From Mycobacterium sp. (GTDB lineage: Bacteria; Actinomycetota; Actinomycetes; Mycobacteriales; Mycobacteriaceae): a DNA stretch of 64,000 nucleotides. This document shows positions 8,137-16,009 of this stretch, piece after piece; position 1 is the stretch's first letter, and each line of letters begins with the position of its first letter. Made by a program: the position numbers and the translations under genes. Under the pieces are notes generated by a model. That model did no database searches, was not told the DNA's origin, and worked only from the letters and a program-made list of their open reading frames with translations. The stretch is from positions 62,001 to 126,000 of the forward strand of contig JACPVR010000030.1 in assembly GCA_016197405.1 (NCBI GenBank), written 5' to 3'.

Positions 8137-9005
8137 CCGCACCCCATGTGACTCTCGATGTCGTGCGCGGTGCGGCGCACCTGCTCACCGAGTGAGCGGA
8201 TATGAGCGCTGTCCACCGTCGTGAACACCGCCGCGGTCACCGACATGGTGACAGTGCCGCCGCTGTCGGCGATCGGGGCCGAGATGGTGGCGACGCTGTG
8301 CCTGGCCTCATGACCCAGCTCATCGGGCAGGACGTCGATGACGGTGAGGTCGGCGAAAGCACGCGCCAGTTGTGCGGTGATGGCATCGACTTCGCCATCA
8401 CCGGTCAGTGCGCGCAGGGCGGTGTAGACCCGCAGATATTCCGGGGTCAGCCGCTCGACGGCGAATCCGCGAGTCCGAATCTCCTTGAAAACCGCTGTCA
8501 TTCGGCGCCGCAACGCTTGGCTGGGCTGGCCGACGGCTTCCAACCACACCTTTTGTGTCTCGGCACCTGCCCAGGCCACATACTCCCGACCGAATGGCGC
8601 CACCAGCGGCGTGCGCAGCCCGGGTCCGATTCGGGGCCCGGTCAGGCAGGTCCCCGCGGTCTGATCGATGACGAGGGTCTGCCCGTGCCTCCGGCTGAGG
8701 TGCACCTGCGTCCCGGTCGCCGCGGCAAGTGCCTGCACCTCGTCACGGTAGCGGTGCGTACTGGCCGGGTCGGCCAAATCAGCCATCGCAGAACCCCAGA
8801 AGTAGGCGCCCGTGTCCGTTTCGCGGGTGACCCAGTTGTGTACGGCCAAGGTCGTGAGAATTGCGTGCCCCGTGGCGCGACTGATGTTCAAAGCGCGGCA
8901 GATCTCGGCCAGCGAGAACCCTTTGCCCGGAGTGGTTCCCAGTAGTTCCAGCACCGCAATGACCCGCTCGGTCGGCGGAGACACTCCTTGACGTCGAGGC
9001 GGCAT
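8133..9005 (-). CDS. IclR-family transcriptional regulator
   Basis: This protein of about 290 residues has an IclR winged helix at the N-terminus (VIAVLELLGTTPGKGFSLAEI, then ALNISRATGHAILTTLAVHNWV). A C-terminal effector domain follows (GTQVHLSRRHGQTLVIDQTAG and later GPGLRTPLVAPFGREYVAWA). The ATG at 9005 (MPPRRQGVSPPTERV) fits the family start and follows a purine-rich GAAGG tract. Longer frames upstream cross the promoter and have no family match. It diverges from an SDR and SnoaL-like pair, which it probably regulates through the palindrome at 9041-9056. Confidence 0.9.
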   Translation of the reverse strand: MPPRRQGVSPPTERVIAVLELLGTTPGKGFSLAEICRALNISRATGHAILTTLAVHNWVTRETDTGAYFWGSAMADLADPASTHRYRDEVQALAAATGTQVHLSRRHGQTLVIDQTAGTCLTGPRIGPGLRTPLVAPFGREYVAWAGAETQKVWLEAVGQPSQALRRRMTAVFKEIRTRGFAVERLTPEYLRVYTALRALTGDGEVDAITAQLARAFADLTVIDVLPDELGHEARHSVATISAPIADSGGTVTMSVTAAVFTTVDSAHIRSLGEQVRRTAHDIESHMGCG

Positions 9006-9040
9006 GGGGTCTACCTTCGGCGTCACAATATCGAACACTA

Positions 9041-9056
9041 TGTCGAATAGTCGACA
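9041..9056. promoter_or_regulatory. Inverted repeat between IclR and SDR genes
   Basis: The arms TGTCGA and TCGACA are separated by four bases and sit in the 76-bp gap between the divergent iclR and SDR genes. A related TCGAACA/TGTTCGA sequence lies immediately to the left. IclR proteins commonly bind such short palindromes in divergent promoters. Binding here is inferred. Confidence 0.5.
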
Positions 9057-9081
9057 TCGGCAATAGTTCGGAGATGCCACG

Positions 9082-9801
9082 ATGGCTGGACGGTTCGTCG
9101 GTAAGCGGGTTCTGGTCACCGGAGCGGCCGGCGGTGTTGGTCGCGCGACGGTCGAGCTGTTCGAGAGCGAAGGCGCCGCTGTGGTCGGCCTGGACCTGAA
9201 CCCCGGCGAGGACGTGGTGACCTGCGACGTCGGCGACGAGGACTCGGTCCGCACCGCAGTCGATACCGCGACGGAACGCCTGAGTGGACTCGACATCGTG
9301 GCCAACGTCGCCGGCGTCGATCAATTCCGCAAGTTCGCAGACCTTGACGTCGGCACCTGGCAGCGCCACCTGAACGTGAATCTGACCGGCCCCATGTTGA
9401 TCAGCCGCGCTGCCCTGCCACACCTGCGCGAGAGCAAGGGCAATATCGTCACCATCGCCTCGATCGCCGGACTGCGGGGTCAGCCCTACCAGGCCGCGTA
9501 CTGCGCCTCCAAGGGCGGCGTCATCATGCTGATGAAGTCACTCGCGCTCGAGTTGGCGGCCGACGGCATCCGGGTCAACACCATATGCCCAGGAGGTGTG
9601 CAGACCGACTTGCCGGTCAACGCCGCCAGCGAGCACGCCGATTCTGACCTCGACTGGACCCTACTGATGGAAACCGCCGGAGCGCGTTACGGATTCATGC
9701 CGCCCAGCGACATCGCCGATGCGATCGCCTACCTGGCATCCGATGCCGCGGCATCGGTCACCGGCGCCGTACTGTCGGTCGACCGCGGCACCGCCTGCTG
9801 A
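9082..9801 (+). CDS. Short-chain dehydrogenase/reductase
   Basis: This 239-residue classical SDR has the cofactor motif VTGAAGGVGRA near the N-terminus, a NVAG-type segment (ANVAGVD), the catalytic Ser in TIASIAG, and the YxxxK pair as YCASK. CPGGVQTDL follows in the usual place. Asp in the GLDLNPG segment after the second beta strand suggests NAD(H) preference. It is the first of two genes on the plus strand under probable IclR control. The second is a SnoaL-like protein 19 bases downstream. The pair resembles small catabolic modules for alicyclic or aromatic alcohols, but no substrate is indicated. Confidence 0.92.
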   Translation: MAGRFVGKRVLVTGAAGGVGRATVELFESEGAAVVGLDLNPGEDVVTCDVGDEDSVRTAVDTATERLSGLDIVANVAGVDQFRKFADLDVGTWQRHLNVNLTGPMLISRAALPHLRESKGNIVTIASIAGLRGQPYQAAYCASKGGVIMLMKSLALELAADGIRVNTICPGGVQTDLPVNAASEHADSDLDWTLLMETAGARYGFMPPSDIADAIAYLASDAAASVTGAVLSVDRGTAC

Positions 9802-9820
9802 CACCCAAGGAAGGCCACAC

Positions 9821-10270
9821 ATGGCGAACACCGAGGACATCCTTCGCGAACTTCTCGATCGGGAGCAACTCAAGGAACTGCGCGCCAAGTACTTTCGCTG
9901 TCTGGACCTGCGAGACCACGACGGCTTCGCCTCGGTCTTCACCGAGGATGCCGTACTCGAAGTACCCGAGGTCGACCTCGTCTTGCGGGGGCGCGGGGAG
10001 ATCGCTTCGAAGGTTCTCGCGTCCCTGACGGACGCGGTGAGCGCTCATCATGGGCACACCCCAGAGTTGACCTTCACCGGCCCCGACACCGCGACGGGGA
10101 TCTGGGCGATGCAGGACATCGTCGAGTGGCCGCGCTCCGCGTCCGACGAGCGGGTCGGCATCACCGGGGTCGGTCATTACCACGACGAGTACGTCAAAGT
10201 AGACGGCCGATGGCACATCGCCAAGGTGCGGCTCGTACGCATCCGAGTGCAGAGCCTCAGTGAACTCTGA
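9821..10270 (+). CDS. SnoaL/NTF2-like protein
   Basis: This 149-residue single-domain protein has the SnoaL-like cone fold pattern: LREQ-type N-terminal helices (ELRAKYFRCLDLRDHDGFASVF), TEDAVLEVP, and the closing strands GVGHYHDEYVKVDGRWHIAKVRL. Such proteins are dehydratases, isomerases or ketosteroid isomerase relatives. The start at 9821 follows a strong AAGGAAGG ribosome site. The gene directly follows the SDR and probably acts in the same pathway. The acid-base residues are not clear enough to name a reaction. Confidence 0.85.
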   Translation: MANTEDILRELLDREQLKELRAKYFRCLDLRDHDGFASVFTEDAVLEVPEVDLVLRGRGEIASKVLASLTDAVSAHHGHTPELTFTGPDTATGIWAMQDIVEWPRSASDERVGITGVGHYHDEYVKVDGRWHIAKVRLVRIRVQSLSEL

Positions 10271-10396
10271 CGACGCCGAACTCGCGGCGGTGCTGGCCCA
10301 CCACCAGATCAGCCGAGCGCACGAAGATCAGTCACGCCACCATCGACAGCTTCGAGCGATGAGACCGAGCAAGAGCATTTGCATTTCTCCCGACAA

Positions 10397-12682
10397 TCAC
10401 TCCCGCACAACCTCGTCCGGTGATTTGTCGGGGCGCAAGCCGCGCCAGCTCGGCTGACGCAGACGGCCATCGGAGGTCCACTCGCTGTAGCGCACCTCGC
10501 CGACCAGCTCCGGCCGCACGAATGTGACGTTCTTGGCGTCCAGGCCGGTGAGCCGCTTGTTGAATGGCGTCTTGTCGGTCTTCAATTCGGCCAGAACGCT
10601 TTTCAGCTCGGCGAGCATCCGATCGGTGAAGCCGGTGCCGACTCGGCCGACGAAGTCGAGTCCACCCTCCCCCGGGATTCCCATCAGCAGGGCGCCGATC
10701 CCGCTGGATCGGCCACCCTCGCCCTGGCGCCAGCCGCCGATGACGACCTCCTGGGTGTTCCAGTTCTTGTCCTTGATCCAGGCGGCCGAGCGGCGGCCCG
10801 GCTGATAGGTGGAATCCCGCTTCTTGGCCACCACCCCTTCCCATCGTCGCTGTCGCGCATGCTCCAGCGCCTCGGCGCCCTCACCGGGAATCAGTTCCGG
10901 CAGAATCAAACTGGACCCCACGGCCAGCGCTTCGAGAAGTTTGCGCCGATCGGCGTACTTGACGTTGAGCAGGGAGCGACCGTCGAGGTAGAGCAGGTCG
11001 AAGGCCCAGAACTCGACGCGGGTCGAGCGCGCCCGGTTCTGCATCTCCCCGAAGCTCGGCACCCCGCACCCGTCCAGGGCCACCACCTCACCGTCGAGCA
11101 ACACATGGTGATCGGCCAGGTCAGCGGCCACCGATTGCAGTTGTGGGTACTCAGCGGTGACGTCACGCCCGCTGCGCGAACGCAAAGTCATCGCGCCGTG
11201 GTCGGCATCCATCAACAAGCGGTAACCGTCCCACTTGCCTTCGAAAGACCATTGCGATGCCTTGAGTTTGGCCACCGAACCGTGTGTGGCCAGCATCGGC
11301 GCCAGGTCGGTGGGCGCGGGCTGCGGCTGCTCCTTGGTTCGGTGCGCCAGCCAGTTCTTGCCACCGGTCTGGATCAGTGCGTAACGCCCGCTGATCTTGC
11401 TGCCGTGCAGCGTGACGATCACTTCGCCCTTCTTGTCCGATTGCTCGCCATGCCCGCCGGAACCGTCAACCCCGGGGTCGCGGAACTTCTCGGTTTCATA
11501 GGTGCCCGAATCCCAGATGATGACCTTTCCCCCGCCGTACTCGCCCTTCGGTATGGAACCCTCGAAGCTCGCGTATTCCAGCGGATGGTCTTCGGTGTGC
11601 ACCGCGAGGTGATTGACCGACGGGCTGTCCGGCAGGTTCTTCGGAATCGCCCATGACACCAGCACGCCGTCGCGCTCCAACCTGAAGTCGTAGTGCAGCC
11701 GACGGGCGTGATGCTCTTGGATGACGAAGGTGTTGTCGGATCCGGTGGCGGGTGTGGCCGATGGCACGGGTTCGGGTGTCTTGCCGGCATCTCGCATGCT
11801 GCGGTAGGTGGTCAACCGGTCCGGGCCGGGAAGTCCGTCGTCGAGGACGGCGATCAGATCACCGTCGCGCGCAACGCGCTCCAAGACCTCGTCGAAGCGC
11901 AACTGTTTGAGGTCCGGGTCTTCGAGTTCCTCCCAGGTGCGTGGCGCGGCGACCGTCGGTTCGGTGCGACCGCGTAGCGAGTACGGTGCGATGGTCGTCT
12001 TGGCGGCGTTGTTCTGACTCCAGTCGACCAGCACCCGGCCGGTGCGCACGCTTTTGGTCATCGATGACGTCACCAGGTCCGGCATCGCCTGTTCCAGCTG
12101 CTGCGCAACACGTTTGGCCAACACCGATGCGCCTCGCGAACTGACCGGGGTGTCGAATCGCGCGTAGAGGTGAATACCCTTGCTTCCGCTGGTGATCGGC
12201 ATCGTCGCCAGGCCGACATCGTCCATCAATTCCCGGACCGCGCGGGCGACATCGCAGAGCTGGCTCATGCTGACATCCGGGCCGGGATCGAGGTCGAAGA
12301 CCAGCCGGGTCGCGGGTCCTGGCGCCCCGCTGACGAAACGCCATTGCGGCACATGCACTTCCAGCGCGGCCTGCTGGGCGATCCAGGCCAGCGCGTCGGT
12401 GCTGTCGATTATCGGGTAGGTGGTGGTTCCCGATTTATGGGTGATGCTGGCGCGGTTGAGCCAGTCCGGCGCCGACGAGGCCAACTGCTTCTCGAAGAAC
12501 GCCGGCTGTTCGACACCGTTGGGCCAGCGTTTGCGGGTCGCAGGCCGGTCGGCGATATGCGGCAGCATCACCTCGGCGATCGACGTGTAGTAATCGAAGA
12601 CATCGGCTTTCGTGGTGCCTGTAGCGGGATACAGCACCTTGTCGGCATTGGTCAGCTTGACCTTCGGCGCGCTGGAAGCCAT
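10397..12682 (-). CDS. ligD: Multifunctional ATP-dependent DNA ligase D
   Basis: This 761-residue protein has the mycobacterial domain order polymerase-phosphoesterase-ligase used in non-homologous end joining. In the polymerase domain (about 10-290) the catalytic Asp pair is in VFDLDPG (Asp130, Asp132) with Asp220 in VLVDWSQNN. The phosphoesterase domain (about 315-450) shows QEHHARRLHYDFRLE. The ligase domain (about 460-755) has the nucleotidyl Lys483 in FEGKWDGYR, with GEVVAL and VVAKKRDSTY following. The start at 12682 (MASSAPKVKLTNADK) is preferred because the longer frame runs into the neighbouring gene and ku. Ku is encoded divergently nearby, with a small secreted protein gene between them. 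Confidence 0.97.
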   Translation of the reverse strand: MASSAPKVKLTNADKVLYPATGTTKADVFDYYTSIAEVMLPHIADRPATRKRWPNGVEQPAFFEKQLASSAPDWLNRASITHKSGTTTYPIIDSTDALAWIAQQAALEVHVPQWRFVSGAPGPATRLVFDLDPGPDVSMSQLCDVARAVRELMDDVGLATMPITSGSKGIHLYARFDTPVSSRGASVLAKRVAQQLEQAMPDLVTSSMTKSVRTGRVLVDWSQNNAAKTTIAPYSLRGRTEPTVAAPRTWEELEDPDLKQLRFDEVLERVARDGDLIAVLDDGLPGPDRLTTYRSMRDAGKTPEPVPSATPATGSDNTFVIQEHHARRLHYDFRLERDGVLVSWAIPKNLPDSPSVNHLAVHTEDHPLEYASFEGSIPKGEYGGGKVIIWDSGTYETEKFRDPGVDGSGGHGEQSDKKGEVIVTLHGSKISGRYALIQTGGKNWLAHRTKEQPQPAPTDLAPMLATHGSVAKLKASQWSFEGKWDGYRLLMDADHGAMTLRSRSGRDVTAEYPQLQSVAADLADHHVLLDGEVVALDGCGVPSFGEMQNRARSTRVEFWAFDLLYLDGRSLLNVKYADRRKLLEALAVGSSLILPELIPGEGAEALEHARQRRWEGVVAKKRDSTYQPGRRSAAWIKDKNWNTQEVVIGGWRQGEGGRSSGIGALLMGIPGEGGLDFVGRVGTGFTDRMLAELKSVLAELKTDKTPFNKRLTGLDAKNVTFVRPELVGEVRYSEWTSDGRLRQPSWRGLRPDKSPDEVVRE

Positions 12683-12687
12683 CCCTG

Positions 12688-12712
12688 CAAACGTATACCT
12701 TGCTACCGTTTG
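12688..12712. promoter_or_regulatory. Inverted repeat in the compact ligD divergent promoter
   Basis: Arms CAAACG and CGTTTG, 13 bp apart, fill most of the 33-bp gap between the ligD start (12682) and the divergent secreted-protein start (12716). A TATACCT -10-like element lies inside the repeat. Any regulator is unknown. The short gap means both promoters must overlap. Confidence 0.4.
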
Positions 12713-12715
12713 TCG

Positions 12716-12949
12716 ATGGCACGCGCACGATGGGCGTTGGCGGCGGCGAGCTGCATCGTCACCGTCATTGTGGGTGCCCCGATGGCGACGGCCGATCCCC
12801 AGGATCTGGTGCCGTGGTGTTCCGGCGACCAGACACCCATGGACACCAACTGCCGGGTTGCGCCCACGCAGGAGTTCACCGACGCAGCTCCGGGTGCCAA
12901 CCCCGATGTACCGCTGGGCGTGAACCCAGGCCAGGTTCCGGCGACCTGA
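12716..12949 (+). CDS. Small secreted protein of unknown function
   Basis: This 77-residue product has a signal peptide: MARARWALAAASCIVTVIV, then a likely cleavage after ATADP (about residue 27). The mature peptide of about 50 residues contains two Cys residues (WCSGDQ and TNCRVAP) that could form a disulfide, and it is rich in Pro, Asp and Ala. It resembles other short exported mycobacterial proteins with a DPxxxPxC start, including two found at 18125 and 18438. It sits between the divergent ligD and ku, with no known link to DNA repair. Confidence 0.7.
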   Translation: MARARWALAAASCIVTVIVGAPMATADPQDLVPWCSGDQTPMDTNCRVAPTQEFTDAAPGANPDVPLGVNPGQVPAT

Positions 12950-12983
12950 ACACCGGAAGGACCAGCTGGTCCATACTGGTTTC

Positions 12984-13910
12984 ATGCGCTCCATCTGGAA
13001 AGGCTCGATTGCCTTCGGCCTGGTGAATGTCCCGGTCAAGGTGTACAGCGCCACCCAGGACCACGATCTGAAGTTCCACCAGGTGCACGAGAAGGACAAC
13101 GGGCGCATCCGCTACAAGCGCGTGTGCGAGGTGTGCGGCGAGGTCGTCGAGTACGCCGATATCGCGCGCGCCTTCGAAGCCGACGACGGCCGCAGTGTGC
13201 TGATCACCGATGACGACATCGCCACCCTGCCCGAGGAACGTAGCCGTGAGATCGAGGTGCTGGAGTTTGTTCCGGCGAGCCAGATCGACCCGATCATGTA
13301 TGACCGCAGTTACTTCTTGGAACCGGACACCAAGTCCACCAAGTCCTACGTGCTGCTGGCCAAGACACTCGCCGAGACCGACCGGGTTGCGATAGTGCAT
13401 TTCGCGTTGCGCAACAAGACCCGGCTCGCCGCGTTGCGGGTCAAGGATTTCTCCAAGCGCGAGGTCATGGTGATCCACACGTTGCTGTGGCCTGACGAGA
13501 TCCGCGACCCCGACTTCCCGGTGCTCGACACCAAGGTCGAGATCAAACCCGCCGAACTCAAAATGGCCGGCCAGGTGGTGGATTCGATGGCCGACGATTT
13601 CAATCCGGACCAGTTCCACGACGACTACCAGGAACAGCTGCGTGAACTCGTCGAGGCGAAACTCGAAGGCAGCGAGGCGTTCACCGTCGAGGAGCAACCC
13701 ACCGAACTCGACGAGACCGACGATGTATCCGATCTGCTGGCGGCGTTGGAGGCCAGCGTGAAGAAACGCCGTGGCGGCTCGTCCGATGACACCGACGACG
13801 AGAAGCCGGCCGGCAAGGCTCCGGCCAAGAAGGCCGCCGCCAAGAAAGCTCCGGCCAAGAAGGCCGCGGCGAAGAAGGCTCCCGCGAAGAAGGCGGCGAC
13901 CAAGAAATGA
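12984..13910 (+). CDS. ku: Non-homologous end joining protein Ku
   Basis: This 308-residue protein is a bacterial Ku homodimer subunit that binds double-strand ends and recruits LigD. It begins with the family signature MRSIWKGSIAFGLVNVPVKVYSA. It contains KRVCEVCGEVVEYADI and the bridge region around DRSYFLEPD and FALRNKTRLAALR. The C-terminal tail (from about residue 268) is a Lys/Ala repeat typical of mycobacterial Ku with an extended basic tail, which in related proteins strengthens DNA binding. The last codons overlap the start of a TetR gene (ATGA), so the two are likely co-transcribed. Confidence 0.97.
   Translation: MRSIWKGSIAFGLVNVPVKVYSATQDHDLKFHQVHEKDNGRIRYKRVCEVCGEVVEYADIARAFEADDGRSVLITDDDIATLPEERSREIEVLEFVPASQIDPIMYDRSYFLEPDTKSTKSYVLLAKTLAETDRVAIVHFALRNKTRLAALRVKDFSKREVMVIHTLLWPDEIRDPDFPVLDTKVEIKPAELKMAGQVVDSMADDFNPDQFHDDYQEQLRELVEAKLEGSEAFTVEEQPTELDETDDVSDLLAALEASVKKRRGGSSDDTDDEKPAGKAPAKKAAAKKAPAKKAAAKKAPAKKAATKK
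13815..13904 (+). repeat. Three tandem 30-bp repeats encoding the Ku tail
   Basis: Three 30-bp units each encode KAPAKKAAAK or a near copy at the Ku C-terminus. The units differ mainly at third codon positions. Such repeats can change in copy number between strains. Confidence 0.85.
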
Positions 13911-14470
13911 CCAGCAAGGCACCTGGCCCGCGCGAGCGTCTGATCGCGACGGGGATCGCCATGGTGCGCGAGCGCGGCATACACGCGACAGGCCTGTCTG
14001 ACCTGTTGAAGCGCAGTTCGGCGGCGCGCAACTCCATCTATCAGCACTTCCCCGGCGGCAAGACCGAGCTGATGGTCGCCGTCACCGAGACCGCGGCCGG
14101 CGTCATCGGTGCCCGCATCGACCGACTGGCAGCCGACGGCGATCCGCTCGCCGTGATCCACGGCTTGATCGACCGCTGGGTCGCCGATATGCAGGAGGCC
14201 GATTTCGCGACCGGCTGCCCGATCGCAGCGGCGTCGCTGGCCGGCCCCGACGAACCGCCGATCACCGAGGCCGCTGCCCGCGCTTTCACACTGATCAGCG
14301 ACCGGGTGGCAGCGGCGCTCACGGCATCCGGTATGGATGACGAAACCGCCCGCAGCAGGGCGTCTTTCGCAGTCAGCGCCATCGAGGGCGCGCTGCTACA
14401 GGCACGTGCCCAGCGGTCGATCCAGCCGTTGCGCGACGTCGAATCGGAACTGGTCCGCTACTTCAGGTAG
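13907..14470 (+). CDS. TetR-family regulator (LmrA/YxaF type)
   Basis: This 187-residue protein has the TetR helix-turn-helix (LIATGIAMVRERGIHATGLSD, LLKRSSAARNSIYQHFPGGKTEL). The C-terminal domain carries GCPIAAASLA, as in the YxaF/LmrA group that senses flavonoids or other small ligands. Its ATG overlaps the ku stop codon. Co-transcription with ku is likely, but regulation of DNA repair by this protein is not implied. It may regulate the convergent FAD-dependent oxidoreductase operon or itself. The two genes meet tail to tail with an 8-bp overlap. Confidence 0.88.
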   Translation: MTSKAPGPRERLIATGIAMVRERGIHATGLSDLLKRSSAARNSIYQHFPGGKTELMVAVTETAAGVIGARIDRLAADGDPLAVIHGLIDRWVADMQEADFATGCPIAAASLAGPDEPPITEAAARAFTLISDRVAAALTASGMDDETARSRASFAVSAIEGALLQARAQRSIQPLRDVESELVRYFR

Positions 14471-15479
14471 CCAGCGTATCGACGGCCCGGCCGAAAACTC
14501 CGGGCAATGCCGCACAGGCCGGGACGAGCGCCCGCCGGGTGACCCGGGGGGCGGTCGCCAGTACCAGTCCACGGGTCAACCACCGGTAGCGACGGGTGAC
14601 CCGATTCCACGTCTGTTCGTAATCCGCCGGCCGGTCCTGGGCGATCGCCGCGACGGCGGCGCCGGCCTGCTTGACGGCCAGGCTCACGCCTTCACCAGTC
14701 AGCGCGTCCTCGTAACCGGCCGCGTCCCCGACCAGCAGCACCCGGCCGGCAACCCGTCGCGACACCACTTGGCGCAGCGGACCGCAGCCGCGCTCCGGTC
14801 CGGGTGCGGCCTCGGCGAGCCGTTCCTGAAGCCAGGGAAACCAGCCGAGGTCGTGCCGGTGGCGGCTCAGGATCGCCACGCCCACCAGATCTTCCTCGAC
14901 CGGGGTCACATAGGCCTCACCCATCGGCGACCAGTGCACCTCGACGAATTCAGACCACGGCGCGATGCGGTAGTGCCGACGTAACCCGACGCGTCGTGGG
15001 CTGCCCACGGTGGACTCGATTCCGACGGCGCGCCGTACCGCCGAGTGCAATCCGTCGGCACCGATCAGGTAGCGCGCCCGTACCCCGCCGGCACTCACCC
15101 CGTCGGCGTCCTGCTCGACGGCATTGATCTTGGTCGAAACCCATTCGGTGTCAACTTCTTTGGCACGAGTAGCCAGCGCGGAGTGCAATGTGGTACGTCG
15201 CACACCGCGGCCCCGGCCGGCGCGGAAGCTGGCCTCGACGCGTCGTTGCCCGTCGACGTAGGCGATACCGCGGAACGGCACCCCGGCCGGGTCCACGCCG
15301 AGTGCCGCCAGTTCAGCCAGCCCACCCGGCATCAGTCCTTCGCCACAGGCCTTGTCGATGGGCGTTTCGCGTGGCTCGGCGATGACCACCGAAAGACCCT
15401 GCGCGCGTGCGTGTAACGCCGCGGCGAGGCCGCCGGGGCCGCCCCCGACGATTAGGATATCGACGTCATGGGTGGACAT
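14463..15479 (-). CDS. FAD-dependent oxidoreductase (geranylgeranyl reductase-like)
   Basis: This 338-residue flavoprotein begins with the Rossmann motif DILIVGGGPGGLAAALHARA. It has the second FAD site in VLLVGDAAGYEDALTGEGVSL. The family includes geranylgeranyl reductases and polyketide-modifying hydroxylases. It is the third gene of an operon with a type III polyketide synthase and an ICMT-like methyltransferase, and it overlaps the latter by 14 bases. I infer that it oxidises or reduces the alkylpyrone or alkylresorcinol product. The start at 15479 (MSTHDVDILIVGG) is taken because the glycine-rich motif normally follows within 15 residues. Confidence 0.88.
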   Translation of the reverse strand: MSTHDVDILIVGGGPGGLAAALHARAQGLSVVIAEPRETPIDKACGEGLMPGGLAELAALGVDPAGVPFRGIAYVDGQRRVEASFRAGRGRGVRRTTLHSALATRAKEVDTEWVSTKINAVEQDADGVSAGGVRARYLIGADGLHSAVRRAVGIESTVGSPRRVGLRRHYRIAPWSEFVEVHWSPMGEAYVTPVEEDLVGVAILSRHRHDLGWFPWLQERLAEAAPGPERGCGPLRQVVSRRVAGRVLLVGDAAGYEDALTGEGVSLAVKQAGAAVAAIAQDRPADYEQTWNRVTRRYRWLTRGLVLATAPRVTRRALVPACAALPGVFGRAVDTLAT

Positions 15480-16008
15480 CGGCACCTGTGGCCGCCGGCG
15501 CCGCATCGGCGGTGTAGCCCAGTGCCGCGTTCTCCACCCGCAACCGGACCCGCAGCAGCAGAGCGTTGGCCACGGTGAAGCACAGCGATGTCAACCACGC
15601 GGTGTGCACGAGCGGCAATGCGACCCCCTCGGCAACGACCGCGACATAGTTGGGGTGCCGCAGCCAGCGGTACGGTCCGCCGGTGACCAACTCGTCGTCG
15701 GGCACGACGATCACCAGGGTGTTCCACTTCTTGCCCAGCGTGGTGATGCACCACCACCGCAACACCTGCGCGCCGAGGGCGATCGCGAACATCGGCCAGC
15801 CCAGCCGCGCGATGAACGGCCGCTTGAGCGCCCGCACCTCGGCGACAGAACCCACCAGCAGCGCCGAGTGGATGGCCACCATGACCGGATAATGGCCACG
15901 GCCGAACTCACGTCCACCGCGGGCGAATGCCAGCTTGGCATTTCGCCGCGAGACGATCAGCTCCACCAGGCGTTCGAGACCGACGGCGAGGATCAGCAGT
16001 CTGTACAC
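15466..16008 (-). CDS. Isoprenylcysteine carboxyl methyltransferase (ICMT)-family membrane protein
   Basis: This 180-residue membrane protein has about four to five hydrophobic helices. It ends with the ICMT/phospholipid methyltransferase signature GPYRWLRHPNYVAVVAEG. Bacterial homologues next to type III polyketide synthases methylate phenolic or pyrone products. The GTG at 16008 lies two bases after the polyketide synthase stop, and the C-terminus overlaps the FAD gene. The three genes form one operon. The reaction is inferred from the family and neighbours. Confidence 0.87.
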   Translation of the reverse strand: MYRLLILAVGLERLVELIVSRRNAKLAFARGGREFGRGHYPVMVAIHSALLVGSVAEVRALKRPFIARLGWPMFAIALGAQVLRWWCITTLGKKWNTLVIVVPDDELVTGGPYRWLRHPNYVAVVAEGVALPLVHTAWLTSLCFTVANALLLRVRLRVENAALGYTADAAPAATGADVHP

Positions 16009-16009
16009 G

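Noticed and set aside
10260..10457. 65-codon frame after the SnoaL-like gene
   Set aside because: Overlaps both the SnoaL-like gene end and the ligD 3' end and has no coding character.
13815..13904. CRISPR-like short repeats
   Set aside because: The repeats are contiguous coding units of the Ku tail without spacers.
12876..13922. 348-codon minus-strand frame opposite ku
   Set aside because: Its Leu/Arg/Gly repeats are the antisense of the Ku Lys/Ala tail; ku itself is certain.
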